This document shows positions 1-10,849 of a stretch of DNA of 64,000 bases, piece by piece. Where the stretch lies: the NCBI GenBank assembly GCA_947396885.1, contig OX377206.1, forward strand, positions 9,478,778 through 9,542,777, in the 5' to 3' direction. Within the stretch, counting starts at the first letter, position 1; each line of letters opens with the position of its first letter. Origin of the DNA: Heligmosomoides polygyrus polygyrus. Taxonomy: Eukaryota > Nematoda > Chromadorea > Rhabditida > Heligmosomidae. Position numbers and translations under genes: made by a program. The notes under the pieces are model-generated. The model worked only from the letters and a program-made list of their open reading frames with translations. It was not told the origin of the DNA and made no database searches.

Positions 1-711
1 TGCAGCAGTTCCTGTAGCTTCCTTGCGGGTGCTACGTGGTTGTAAAAGTACTTAAGCAAGACGGAGGTCCTTATTGTTCCTCATCTCATGTCTCCTTCCT
101 TTGCCTGCGCGATCGACGTCGCCGGCACACACTTTCGCGTTCTAGCGCAAGTCACTAGCCGTCCCTGCCGGAAGCAGTCAGATCGCGACAACTCGTCCAA
201 TTTCGTCGCGCACCGTGCGCGACGCCAGAGGGGTTCGCGCGGCGTTGGAGTTATGTCTGCCGCCGTCAAGAACTCGAACCCCATTTCAGCTTTGTAGAAA
301 AAATATGCCACGAGGAAAACTAGCGTCCAAAAAGATGGGCGCAATGCGAGTTAGGGGGGAGGTGGGCGCGTAGACATTTTAATTTAAAAAGTGTCCAGTT
401 GAACATGAAAATGGTATATTTAATGGTATGTTTCTTAGTTGAAAACGAAAGCTTAAAGCGGGGTAGGGGCGAAAAAAATACAACGAAATTGTATATACAA
501 TGTAATGAGATTGTAGTCTTTAGTAGATAGCTGATAGAAAAGGAACTAATATTTGTGGTAAGAGGCTGTATGTTGTACTTGCATTGCTGAAAAATCGCGT
601 AGTGTTTGAGGTCAGGTTTAGAACAAATTATATAAACCTGATGGTCTTTCTTTAAGATTTCAATGAGGGACTCCTTTCGCATCGAGCATTAAGTTTATTA
701 CGTTCGCCTAA
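1..711. other. Unassigned left edge
   Basis: Bases 81-300 are GC-rich and open on both strands (69 and 87 codons), but neither reading shows a domain, and splice sites or a start could not be judged at the edge. The rest is AT-rich with nothing recognised. Confidence 0.3.
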
Positions 712-846
712 GCCCTAGTTTATACTCGCGCCGCTATGCGGCGCGGCACCACGGTCGCCATAGATATCGATTTTTCGCGTCGCCCGGTCGATATCCATTC
801 CGACCATCGCGCCGCGCCGCGCAGCGGCGCAAGTGTAAACTAGGGC
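712..846. mobile_element. MITE-A copy 1 (135 bp, TWA target site)
   Basis: A near-palindromic element with ends GCCCTAGTTTATACT and AGTGTAAACTAGGGC and GC-rich arms (GCCGC...GCGGCGCGGC). Flanked by TAA on both sides (709-711 and 847-849). The 3-bp TWA duplication suggests a Harbinger-type origin (inference). Copies of 135-136 bp lie at 50642 and 58455, and an enlarged copy at 23030. Confidence 0.82.
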
Positions 847-849
847 TAA

Positions 850-2272
850 GGCAAGCTTCTGAGTGATAAAACACGGTACAGAACATTTCACATCAAGCAA
901 CAGGCAAATACAACAGCGCACAACACGAATTAGAGGAAATGGCCGGTCCCTATCGAATAAAAAATACTAGAAGACACTATGAGTGTGTAACATGTTGGCC
1001 ATCACTCTTTTAAACTGACTTTGATTCAACGTGGATGCAAAATTCTTCGCGACTCGAGGATAGGTGCTCCCTGCTCTTACATGTTTTGATGGCCTAAGAC
1101 TTATCTTTAAAATCGTATCTCTAGATCTAGAAGCAGCGATTTGAAAGACTTTTTCTGAAGCATAAACACTTGAACTGTGCACTAGTCTGTGAACCATACG
1201 CAAAACAAATACCTTTTAGACAACAAAGAAAAAGCGTTAAAAAAGTATCAATATCGTTACCTATCACACGAGGGTAATGAACTTTTGGAATAATACTCAG
1301 GTTCTTCATGACGGCTACATTGTGGTGTTTCAGTTGAATAACTACCGATGACGTTTAGAAGAGCTTTCTCGTCAGCAGCACACCATGCGATGCGTGGAAC
1401 GAGCTGCTTGAACTGAATTCAATTTACCACCGCCTCATGCTCGCTCAAGCATCATCACTAGATAGTAGCCATTGCTACTACCCCGTACGAATACCTCGTT
1501 TCTTCACAGTTTTGCAGAGAGAAGCTGTATGAGGCAGCAGTGCCAATCCAAATTCCGACGGGTTCAAATTCCACGCTGAAGAGTGAATATGGGTTATCAT
1601 CTCTTAGATATACGATGTATACTAGTATGAAACGAATTAGCTAGCTTTCCACGATTGGCCACGTTTGCATTTGAAAAGAGGGTGAGCGATTCTCATAGCT
1701 CACCACATTTTCTCCAGATGTGATCAAATTATGCTCATTCGAGCGAAAACAAGGCAGCTGAGCTTGGCGAGCCCAAGACCCACCTTCGCTCTGCTGCTCT
1801 TTTCGGGACACCAAAAGAAACCCCAGGTCTCCTGTCTCTGGCTCTTCGAACATCATTCGTTCGAACTACATGTCTCTAACTGGGACTTTATGAAATCGTA
1901 GCGATAGGTTAATGGCCCGATAAGGTGGCGGTAATTCGATTTGGCCGTCGCTCGCGACACGCCAAGCAATCTGCCGTCACGATCAGCAACGAGCACGAAT
2001 TAAGGGACGACCGCTGAAAGGGTACGAGGGAAGAGTCCTCCGATCCCTGAACACCCACGGAACGTCAGAAGTCGAAAAGGCCTTCGTTCCACGCGTGTCA
2101 CCGTCAGCCGACTCTATTAGATTATTTGCTGGGATACGACCAGCAGCGGCTTATTCTTTGTGAAGGTGCTTACCCTGCTCCACAGTATTAGGCTCTCGGC
2201 CAGGTTCTGCCATGTTTTCAAGCAATATTCAAAAAACCACAACTCGGCTGAGGTTGACTTTTTCTTACTCGC
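850..2272. other. No recognisable gene or repeat
   Basis: AT-rich sequence without long open frames, terminal repeats or clear similarity to the other repeats in this window. Confidence 0.4.
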
Positions 2273-2377
2273 CAAGGATAAACGATAAACGTCGGGCGCC
2301 ATTCAATCATCTTTTTTGGATGCACCGCGCATTCTACTTCTACGGGATATCACGGATAGAATTTGAGTGCGTATCCC
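2273..2377 (-). mobile_element. SINE-1 fragment (3' end)
   Basis: Antisense 3' part of SINE-1: an AAGGATAAACG tail remnant, then the GCGCATTCTACTTCTACGGG block. It abuts a SINE-1 in the opposite orientation starting at about 2386. Confidence 0.7.
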
Positions 2378-2385
2378 ACCTATGG

Positions 2386-2772
2386 GCGCATGTAGCACAG
2401 TCGGAAGAGATGCCGGCTGTCGCGTGCACCCGATACCAGGTTCCTGGTTCTGCTTTCCTGCCCAGGTCAACCTAGACTTCCATCCTTCGGGAGCGATGAA
2501 CTGGTGCCAAAGTGATGACCCTCGGGGTAGCTAATTTTAAACATGTTTTGTATGAAGGTAGAGGCGATTGTTGTGGCATTTAATATTTTTTACGCATATA
2601 TTTGCTCCGATTTTACTGCCTGGAAAGGATAATCCGCTGAAATGTTCACCGGCTGGCCTCCTCAAGTCATTATATGATGAAATTCGCATTTAAATCGCCT
2701 CCACAACATCTCGTAGAAGTAGAATGCATGGCGCATCACAAAAAGAATTGAGCAGCGCCGTTCTTTATCCTT
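2386..2772 (+). mobile_element. SINE-1, split by ~100 bp of other sequence
   Basis: The head (A box region TAGCACAGTCGG, then CCAGGTTCCTGGTTC) occupies 2386-2515. The tail (from ACTGCCTGGAAAGGATAA to TTCTTTATCC) occupies 2620-2772. About 100 AT-rich bases lie between, either an insertion or strong divergence. Confidence 0.7.
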
Positions 2773-2819
2773 TTTACTCTTTATTCGACCTATAATACAA
2801 TAATAGACGGTGATAAACC

Positions 2820-3190
2820 TATGAACAAACTACTGCTCTATTCCTTTCAGAAAAGAATGGTGCCAATTTGCCGACCAGAGGCTGGATTCGTGAATGACTT
2901 TACCAAGGTTATGTGGGTAGAGGGTAGAAACTGAAGCATTACCTGGAATTCACAGAAGCGTGGAGGTGAGTGAATGGTGGGGTAGAATTATATCATTCAC
3001 CGAACTATATCTTATCTTCTGTTGGTAAACTTATCCATAACCACGAACCATTACCTTAGCATTCGTGAAACAGCCCCCAGAAAGGTGTGAAGCTCGGTTG
3101 GCCTAGGCGGGAAATCTGAAACAAGAACCTTTAATCGGAATGCATTCGACAGTCAGTGCCGTTTCCGACTGCGCCACCACGTGCGCAGTT
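2820..3190 (-). mobile_element. SINE-1, degenerate and interrupted
   Basis: Antisense fragments at about 2820-2890 (tail half) and 3090-3190 (head half, TTGGCCTAGGCGGGAAATCT and GACTGCGCCACCACGTGCGC), with about 200 unrelated bases between. Confidence 0.55.
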
Positions 3191-3258
3191 CAGCCTCTGC
3201 TCTTTTCACTTATGCTACATATACTCTGTTGCTCATGTCTATCGCAGTGTGATAAATA

Positions 3259-4143
3259 CCAGGCTGTCCAATAATTTCTGTCCGAAAATTTTCAAAATTC
3301 TATAATTTTCCATAGAAGTGTTATAATATCAGGCAAGTGTAAAAGCCTTCTAGAAGGTCTCCAGAGTTCCACGCTAGGAGTATATAAGACGAAGTGGCCG
3401 CGTCTAGCTACCAGTACAAGCTAAAATGGACCAAGGTCGAATTCGTACGTTCGTGTACTACGAGTGGCTGCTGGGCAACGACACGGGCACCGCGGTCGCC
3501 AACATCTGCAGGGCGTGCAAGGAGGATGCAGTGTCCCAACGCACAGTCAGGCGCTGGTTCAATCGTTTCGAGAGCGGCGACACGAGCCTCGAGGACAGGG
3601 AACACCTGCTGAAGATCATGCTCTGCTGCTGGTGGGACGCCAAGGGCATGCTGTACTTCGAGCTGCTCCCGCAAGGCAGGACGTCACCGCCTCCATCTAC
3701 ACCGATCATCTCGAGAAACCAGCCGCCGCCATCCGAGAAAAGCGTCCCCGACGGGCCTCGGTCTACCTGCGGCACGACAACGCGCGCCCCCACGTGGCGA
3801 AGGAGACCCAGCAGAAGTTGGCGACGCTCGGCTGGGAGACGGTTGCCCATCCGCCGTATTCCCCGGACCTCGCCCCTTCCGACTACCACTTGCTCCGCCC
3901 GCTGAAGCACCATTTGGCCGGAAGAAAATTCACCAACTACGACAACCTCAAATCCGACATCGCGGACTTCTTCGAGTCGCAGCCCCCGGAGTTCTGGGCG
4001 GAGGGCATCGACGACCTACCCAATCGATGGGCCACTGTTGTGGATAACTGTGGTGATTATATTGTTGATTAGAATTGTTTTTCAATAAAGTTGAAAAAAT
4101 AAAAATGGTGAAATTTTCGGACAAGAATTATTGGACATCCTGG
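3259..4143 (+). mobile_element. Mariner-like element MLE-1 (885 bp deletion derivative)
   Basis: Terminal inverted repeats of about 33 bp, CCAGGCTGTCCAATAATT against CCAGGATGTCCAATAATT and on to TGTCCGAAAATTT. Flanked by the TA target duplication (3257-3258 and 4144-4145). Full mariners are near 1.3 kb, so about 400 bp of the middle is gone. It is GC-rich compared with its surroundings. Confidence 0.93.
3426..4072 (+). pseudogene. Mariner transposase, internally deleted and frameshifted (MLE-1)
   Basis: The start at 3426 opens MDQGRIRTFVYYEWLLGNDT and the helix-turn-helix region (SQRTVRRWFNRFESGDTSLE) in one frame. After about 3605 the middle of the protein, including the first catalytic Asp region, is missing. 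The C-terminal half continues in another frame with YLRHDNARPHVAKE (second Asp) and YSPDLAPSDYHLL (third Asp), ending GDYIVD. It cannot encode an active transposase but could be mobilised by one in trans. Confidence 0.9.
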
Positions 4144-4233
4144 TACATATGTAGCGGAGCCATTCCCCTAAAAGTTCGATGACCTGCAATGTCAGAAGTC
4201 ATGCAATCAGATTTGATGTCTTGACTTGGCACA

Positions 4234-4420
4234 AGATGGCGGAGTCGGAGGAGGCGCCGGCTGTCGCATAGTCCTAAGTCATCTCAAAAGGCTCTTGGTT
4301 CGAATTTTCCGTCCAGAATAGCTAAGCCTCTCCTCTGTCCGGAACCGGAAAAGATTAAAAACGCTGAGCTGTTCATTCACTGGTCACCGCAAAGCATTGT
4401 ATAAGCCAAATAAGGACATA
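4234..4420 (+). mobile_element. SINE-1, 3' truncated
   Basis: Head GGCGGAGTCGGAGGAGGCGC, B-box-like CTTGGTTCGAATTTTCC, then CTGTTCATTCACTGG and GCCAAATAAGGAC. The last third of the element is absent. Confidence 0.75.
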
Positions 4421-5100
4421 CTCAATAGTTGAGAGCTTATGGCGAGATCAACCTTGAAATACACCCTTAATAAGCAAGCGAATCCACACAGGATTAAATG
4501 GACATTAAGTAATTAAAAAGAAATTTTAGTGCAAAAAGGGAAAACCTGCAAAACTAACTTCAAAGAAAAAAACGAATCCAGAAGACAGAAGCAAGATAAC
4601 GAGGAGATTTTGTAAGAACTGGCGCTTATTAGGATTTTGGAGGAAGTGGAAAATTTTGTAAAAATTTTCCGTTACTAAAAAGATGGCTTTAAATGGCATT
4701 ACTAAAAACGACATCAAATCACACAACACTAGTCATCTGTTTTCACAGAATTTTATGAAGGATGTGTGCGTTGCGTAGGCGCCGCATGGCATGAACGGAA
4801 TCCGTTACTGGAATCATTATGCGATTGTCGGATTTCGATTCGATGGGGAAGAAGTCGTTGTAGGGGTCAGTGGGAGAATTCTGTCCCCATGACCCTGCCA
4901 ACACTACATCGCAGCGTGGTTTGATGGCAAAAAGTGGTTTTTTTTTCGCCAAAAAAGAGTGAATAAATGTCGTTGAATACAATGCAAAAGAAGCTTTTTT
5001 GGATCCCACAGCTTTCATTTAAAAAAGAAGACGTTCGAAGTCTCAGTGAAATAAAACTTGCTTCTAAGTGGATCTTTGGATGCCTATGTCATTTTCTGGA
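4421..5100. other. No recognisable gene or repeat
   Basis: AT-rich spacer. Open frames on the minus strand at 4526-5018 are low-complexity and show no domain or splice structure. Confidence 0.35.
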
Positions 5101-5103
5101 TAA

Positions 5104-5378
5104 ACGCGTGGTAGCGTAGTCGGAGGATGCGCCGGCTGTCGCATGCTCTCTGATTCAACGTTATTGGTTCGGGTCTTGCACAGGCCAACCGATCCTTTCA
5201 TTATTCTGGGGTCGATGAATTGGTACCAGACATGATTGTCAAGGATCAAACACTGATGTATCTATCGGTTGACCATCGCAATTCACTGAATGGGAGAAAT
5301 ACGCATCCAAATTGCCTTCAGGATACACCGTAATTAGAGTGTGTGGCGTATCCCACAAACGCGGTCCTTTATTCTTTT
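5104..5378 (+). mobile_element. SINE-1, diverged full-length copy
   Basis: A box TAGCGTAGTCGG, a B-box-like GGTTCGGGTCTTG, GGTACCAGACATG in the body and the GTGTGGCGTATCCCAC block near the 3' end, closing with GTCCTTTATTC. Confidence 0.8.
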
Positions 5379-5449
5379 GTCATTTTTCTGATTACTACAC
5401 AGCCTTTTCACGTCGCTCTTTATTCTTTATAAGAATGTTGTTTGATACA

Positions 5450-5732
5450 TAAGGATAAGTTACTCAATCCCTTTGGGATGCGCTACGCCCCTGCTTCTGC
5501 GGGATGTCACGAAACTGAGTTGAATACGTATTTGGCCATACAATGGCTTGCAGGGATCAGCCGATGGAAAAGTGAGTACTTCATCTTTCCCAGACAAGTC
5601 TGGTACCAATTTACCGACCCCGGAGGGATTGAAGGCTTTGTGGGCCTGGGTGGGAAATCCGAACCAAGAACCTGGAGTCGGGAGCACGCGACAGCCGGAC
5701 CCCCCACCCCCGTTCCCGACTGCACTATACCG
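5450..5732 (-). mobile_element. SINE-1, nearly full length
   Basis: Antisense copy with AAGGATAAGTTACTCAATCC at the tail end, GACAAGTCTGGTACCAATTT in the body and GGGAAATCCGAACCAAGAAC (B box complement) near its 5' end. Confidence 0.85.
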
Positions 5733-5796
5733 TAAGGAACAAACAACTATGCAGAATGTAGAAACTACAGCTTTTCTTATACCTTTGTGGCTCCAG

Positions 5797-5857
5797 ATAC
5801 GCATTCAAGCTGCTCACAACACCATGGAAATGTAGAATGCGTGGCGCATTCTACAAA
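5797..5857 (+). mobile_element. SINE-1 3' fragment
   Basis: About 60 bp matching the 3' region: ATACGCATTCAA, then GTAGAATGCGTGGCGCATTC. Confidence 0.6.
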
Positions 5858-6371
5858 TGGTTGATTTTTCTTCACTTTCTTTATACTTTTGTACTTAAAA
5901 GACTCACTAGTACTTCCGATCTTACAGATAATCGGAAAAGCACGGAACCTAGAAGCTTACCCCTATTTGGGGCTTCATTCAAATTGTGAGCGATAAAAGA
6001 ACATTCAAACATCAGTACCAGACATTTGTTAGAAGACTGCCACAGCTATGATTAAACGTAGAGGGAAAGGGAGCGAAGAAGCCTACAAAGCGTGACGATT
6101 TGTAGGCTTCTTCGCAAGGATGTCGAGAGAGAACGTGTGAAAACCTGGTGGTGGTCACGAAATTCCATTCGATTCATCGGAAAGGTAAGAAGACCTTCAC
6201 CCCTGTCATATAAGGGCTCTTTGGAAAACGCGAATCTGTCACTACAGCTGGGAACAATGAAGCGAGCTTGGACTCGACCCATATCTTCCAGCCTGCCGCA
6301 CCTGCAATGGAGCGGTTGTTGCAGGCCGAATGTGAAATGAACACAGAAGGTACACAGTGAGGCTGAACTGG

Positions 6372-6664
6372 ACGCCTGGTAGCGCAGTCGGAGCAGACCC
6401 CAACCTTCGCGTGCATCCTATTCCAAGTTCTTGGTTCGGATTTCCCGCACAGGCCACCGAGCCTTCCATCCCTTCGGCATCAGTGAATTGGTATCAGGCT
6501 TGGGAAGGATAAAATACTGACTTATTTATCGTCTGGTGACAGTCTCTGAATTGGACAGAAACGCATTCAAATTATCTACGTCATATCCCGTAGAAGTAAA
6601 ATGCGCGGCAAATCCCATAAAGGTCTTGACAAACGCCGACCTTTATCCAGTATCCTTTATCCTT
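6372..6664 (+). mobile_element. SINE-1, full length, diverged
   Basis: TAGCGCAGTCGGAGCAGACC at the head, CTTGGTTCGGATTTCCCGCA (B box), a body with GAATTGGTATCAGGCTTGGG and a 3' tail CCTTTATCCTTA. Confidence 0.82.
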
Positions 6665-6805
6665 ATGAGCTTGAAGTATCAGAGATTTCATGCACTGTTC
6701 GAAGGCTATGTATATGGAGACAGGAGACATGACGAAACAACAGCCTTAGGTTTTTCAAAGCTTCTTCCATTCAGCAAGATAACAGAAACCTATTGCCTAC
6801 TGAGA

Positions 6806-7065
6806 GCAGGTAGCGCAGCTAAAGTAGGCGCCGCCTCTTGTCTGCACTCGGAGTCAGGGTTTATGGTTCTAAATCCAATGAGGCCAAATAACCAAATATT
6901 CCATTCGTTGAGGGTTAACGAATCTTCTACGGAAAGGATCAAACACTGATTGATTTGATTTCAGCAGCCCGCCGTCGGCATATGTCGAATGCACGTTCAT
7001 ACAGCCTCTGTGACACCTCCTGCAAGTTTGGTGCGTGGCGCATACCACAAAGAGTGGAATAACGC
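6806..7065 (+). mobile_element. SINE-1, strongly diverged
   Basis: TAGCGCAGCTAAAGTAGGCG at the head, GTTTATGGTTCTAAATCC, GGAAAGGATCAAACACTGAT, and GGTGCGTGGCGCATACCAC near the end. One of the oldest copies by eye. Confidence 0.6.
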
Positions 7066-7427
7066 AAATGTTGTCCATTGTAATTTATGGTTTGTTGTGC
7101 ACAAGCATTTTTAACAAACATTGGGTGGCTTAAGTGAATTAGGTGAAGATGAAGACTGAATTTCCTTATTCTTTGTACCTACTACCATGTTATGTGCACT
7201 TTGTACATCAACAAATTGCTTTACAGATTCGACGAATAAGAGCGAAAACCATTATTTTGTATTTCTGTTAGTTTTCAGTTTTGTTTCGTACGATATGAGC
7301 GCATCTACAAGTGCAATAAATAAATAAATAATCCACAGGTCCCACAGGTCCTCCCACCTTATGAAGCAAAAGTTCGGGTTCGGGTCAATTCGCCCTTTTT
7401 CAGTTAATGCACACGTCGTAGTAGAAT
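7066..7427. other. No recognisable gene
   Basis: AT-rich spacer with a short TAAATAAATAAATAA run near 7319. Nothing else seen. Confidence 0.35.
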
Positions 7428-7715
7428 GAGGATAAAAACAAAGGACATCAATCTCTTAGTAAATCTTTTTTGGAATGCGCCACGCATTGCACAATGTCGT
7501 GGAGGTGATTTGAACGCGTACTTGGCCTACACAATGACCTGCGATTGCCAGCCGATGAACAAGTTAAGGCTTTATTCTCTTCAGACAACTCTGGCACTAA
7601 TTCATCGACCTCGAGTGGAGAAGAGCTTAGTAGACCGCGCCGGGATCCGAACCAAGAACCCATTAATGGAGTGCACGCGAGAGCCGACGCCTCCTTCCAC
7701 TGTGCTGCCGCATAC
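7428..7715 (-). mobile_element. SINE-1, full length, diverged
   Basis: Antisense copy: GGAATGCGCCACGCATTGCA at the tail side, CAGCCGATGAACAAGTTAAG in the body, GGGATCCGAACCAAGAACCC (B box complement) toward its head. Confidence 0.82.
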
Positions 7716-7922
7716 TATACAACACACTATATAAGCTAAATGATGTCTGGCATCATGAACCATAGTAAATGAGTTTAGGCTTGACTGCGAAACAAACTCT
7801 AAAATGGTTTGATGGTGCTTCTAAAATCACAGCCTCCTGCCGACTGCGCCATATGCTTCCTAAAGGCAAAACGTTGCAATCCTAGTTGGTGGTGGCCGCT
7901 CTTAAACAATTTCCCGACATAA

Positions 7923-8216
7923 AGGATAAAGGATAAAGGACGGCGTTACTAAATCGCTTTTGGGATGAGCCACGCATTCTACTTCTACGGGATGTCGTGG
8001 AGGCGACTTGAATGCGTATTTGGCCATACAGTGACTTGCGGTGGCCAGCCGATGAACAAGTCAGCGCTCTATCCTTCCTAAACAAGTCTGGTTCCAATTC
8101 ACCGACCCCGGAGGGATAGAAGGCTTGGTTGTCCCAGGCAGGAAATCCGAACCAGGAACCACGGTATCGGGTGCACGCGACAGCAGGCGCCTCCTCCGAC
8201 TGCGCTACACGCGCCC
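7923..8216 (-). mobile_element. SINE-1 with a 14-bp target duplication
   Basis: A complete antisense copy whose limits are fixed by the direct repeat ATTTCCCGACATAA at 7909-7922 and 8217-8230. The tail is AAGGATAAAGGATAAAGGAC, so the sense 3' end is a TTTATCC repeat rather than poly(A). This is the clearest evidence that SINE-1 moves by target-primed reverse transcription. Confidence 0.95.
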
Positions 8217-8345
8217 ATTTCCCGACATAACGAAACATAATAAATAGGCAAGAAAAGATAGAAGTGAGTAAACTACGTCAACCTAGTTGTCCAGATAACC
8301 ATCAATCAACGATCTGGACACAGGGAAGACAGTGTACTTCACGTC

Positions 8346-8425
8346 CTAACCATTTTCAAACGTCTCCACCTAGCCAGCTCTCAAGCTGGGTGGGGACGAT
8401 TGAAAATGGTTGGCATTATCATGCT
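8346..8425. repeat. Palindrome, arms of about 26 bp
   Basis: AACCATTTTCAAACGTCTCC pairs with GGGACGATTGAAAATGGTT. The centre is AGCCAGCTCTCAAGCTGG, itself a small stem. It would form a long hairpin as single-stranded DNA or RNA. Confidence 0.8.
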
Positions 8426-8577
8426 ATCATTCTTTCTGTGTTAGTTGTTTTAATTTCTTTAGTGCAGCTGTTTTCTAAGTTTTGAGTAAGTTCAAGATAT
8501 TTCAGTATTGAACACATTCGGCCTTTATGAAATCGTTTAAGAGTGGCCACCACCAACTAGGATTGCACTAACAAAAC

Positions 8578-9287
8578 GGCTGCGTATTGATATAACAGAA
8601 TTAATTGAATTTAATTGAACTATTGAATTTCGCATCAGAGACAAACATGGAATCGAGAAACACTCAAATCCGTTAAATGTTATGCTTTTCTTCGATTACG
8701 TTCCTTTTCTTGTGTAGCGCATGTGAAATAATCAATAAATCAATAAATCAATATGGCTATGTAAATTGCCCGCTATGCAGCAACCGTTTCACTTGCAAGC
8801 AACCCATGCTAGTGAGGATTAGCAATTTGAGCCTTGAAGGAAGATCTACAGAGTTGAACAAGCAGTTCACTAAAGCAGAAGAAAATGATGCGGTAAGAGA
8901 TGCGGATGCATTCATCAGGATGTCCGTTCGGAGCTTTCCGAGAAAGCAAAGCCCCGGCCAGTCAGTCAGTCGGCCAGCCAGCTCTGCTGGTTGCATAAAC
9001 GGCTTCCATAATTAGGAGATCAGCGCCGAGGAAGTAAAAGTAGGCGATTATTCAGTAGTCAAGGGCGATTAGTGAAAGAGCCATCATGGCCTTCATAGCG
9101 TGATGATATGTTGACTAAACACATGACGGATTACATCTCCCCGCTGAGAGTTGCCTTCTGAAGTCGAATATTTCTATTGTTGGATATTAATTTTTTGTTT
9201 ATTTATTTAAACGTATAAATAATTAAAATTACACGCAGTGAAGAAAAAGAAACAACGTGAGCATTACAATACAACGCACGAAAACTA
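8578..9287. other. No recognisable gene
   Basis: Contains a plus-strand frame of 112 codons (8677-9015) with a cysteine-containing stretch, but no recognisable domain or homology. The TAATCAATAAATCAATAAAT run lies near 8730. Confidence 0.3.
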
Positions 9288-9486
9288 CTAAGTTGGCCGG
9301 AATGTTCGGACGATTTTTGTGCAACCACTTTCCGTTCGTTTATCACTGCATCAATATTTAAATTACTTCGCATTGTTATATACGGAATTCAGGATGTAAT
9401 TCAGAATTCTTCGCTCTATCTGATGGGCGAATTTATGTTTCACCTAAGCTTAATAATTGTGTTCCTTCAAAGACCCATTGAATCAT

Positions 9487-10290
9487 GTCGAGATAGCAAT
9501 TCCGAACGACATTTTATTTCAGTTTCAAATTGGGCCAATCGACGAAACGGCTCGGCAAATCAACCATGTGTGGGGAACAAAAGTGGTTCCAGAAATTTTC
9601 TTCTGGAGATTTCAATCTTGAAGACGCACCCCGGAACGGTAGACCTGCAGCAATCCATGAGGACGATTTGAAGGCCTTCCTGGAAGCTGATCTATCGCAA
9701 ACCGTCCGTGAGATTGCGGAAGGCCTAGGAGTAAACAATGCTTGCTGTTACAGATGGTTTGAAACGCCTCGGAAAGTTGAAAAAGCTCGAACGAAAAGTA
9801 GCTGCCCCACGATTTTAGTGATCGCCAGAAATTGACACGTTTCGAAATCTGTTCTTCAAAGAAGCTCCAGAACCAAAACGACCCGTTTTCGGATCCACTC
9901 GTCACGTTTGATAAAAACTGGGTTCTCTACGATACCCGACGACGATTAGGACAGGAGTTGATGTCGACGAACCCTTCCCCCCCCCCCCCCCCTCCAAGGC
10001 ACTTCCGAAGCCGAAATCCCACCAGAAAAAGAAAATGGTTACAAAGTGGTGGTCGGCGTCTGGCATAGCGTGATTCACTACAATGTTCTGGAAGCAAGCC
10101 GAACCATTACAGCAAAGTCCTACTCTGAGAAATCGACGAGATCCACCGAGAATTGCGTGAGCTTCAGCCGGCACTGGTCATCAGGAGAGGTCTCATTCTT
10201 CTGCACGACAGCGCCCGCCCCACGTTTCGCAAATCACCATGCGAAAATCTAACGAACTAAGAGTTGAAGCTGTGCCCACCCACCACCATC
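9487..10290 (+). pseudogene. Mariner transposase, frameshifted and stop-containing (MLE-2)
   Basis: Fragments in several frames: KWFQKFSSGDFNLEDAPRNG then a helix-turn-helix stretch, VTFDKNWVLYDTRR around the first catalytic Asp, a C-run replacing coding sequence near 9970, RQRPPHVSQITMRK around the degraded second Asp, and HHHLFKLFQNFLAGRTF after the third. The SPDLxPxD segment is deleted. Clearly dead. Confidence 0.85.
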
Positions 10291-10469
10291 TTTTTAAGCT
10301 CTTTCAGAACTTCCTCGCTGGTAGAACCTTCGCAAATCAGGCCACGCAGAAACAGCCTTTCTAGAATTTGCCGCATCTCGACCTCCCAGTTTTTTCGACA
10401 GTCAACTAGTGTCGCGTTGGAAGAAGTGTGTAGATTCGAATGGCGCTTGTTCGATTGATTCCAATGGAT

Positions 10470-10760
10470 AAAGGACAAAGGACGGCGCTACTCAATCCCT
10501 TTTGGGATGCGCTACGCATTCTACTTCTACGGGATGTCGTGGAGGCGAGTTGAATGCGTATTTGGCCATACAATAACTTGCGGTGGCCAGCCGATGAACA
10601 AGTCAGCGCTCTATCCTTCCCAGACAAGTCTGGTACCAATTCACCAACCCCGGAGGGATGGAAGGCTTGGTTGGTCTGGGCGGGAAATCCGAACCAGGAA
10701 CCTGGTATCGGGTGCACGCGACAGCCGGGGCCTCCTCCGACTACGCTACACGCGCCCATT
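10470..10760 (-). mobile_element. SINE-1 inserted in mariner MLE-2
   Basis: A near-consensus antisense copy: AAGGACAAAGGACGGCGCTA, GACAAGTCTGGTACCAATTC, GGGAAATCCGAACCAGGAAC and CTACGCTACACGCGCCCATT. It sits just inside the right end of MLE-2, so it is younger than that element. Confidence 0.92.
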
Positions 10761-10849
10761 AATCCGGTGAGTATGAAGAAAATCATGATTGTTTGAAGTG
10801 GACCAGTCGAAACCGCCAGAACTTTCCGACCAACCTAATACTTACTGGT

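Larger units (their letters stand above)
7866..8577. mobile_element. Inverted-repeat DNA element interrupted by a SINE-1
   Basis: Ends match in inverted orientation over about 45 bp: GCAATCCTAGTTGGTGGTGG at 7875 and its complement near 8545-8565. Removing the SINE at 7923-8216 leaves about 400 bp. A second perfect-looking palindrome lies inside at 8346-8425. Confidence 0.7.
9288..10838 (+). mobile_element. Mariner-like element MLE-2, carrying a SINE-1
   Basis: The right end reads GAACTTTCCGACCAACCTAA followed by TA. The left end is a diverged complement (CTAAGTTGGCCGGAATGTTC) preceded by TA. The 1551 bp includes a SINE-1 at about 10470-10760, so the mariner is about 1.26 kb, close to full length. 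Its TIR resembles that of MLE-3 (TTAGGTTGTCCGGAAAGTTC). Confidence 0.8.

Noticed and set aside
81..344. Overlapping GC-rich open frames on both strands at the left edge
   Set aside because: Both strands are open, which GC content explains. There are no splice sites, domains or conservation to favour either.
8677..9015. 112-codon plus-strand frame with cysteines
   Set aside because: No domain, no splice signals consistent with a gene, and AT-rich surroundings.
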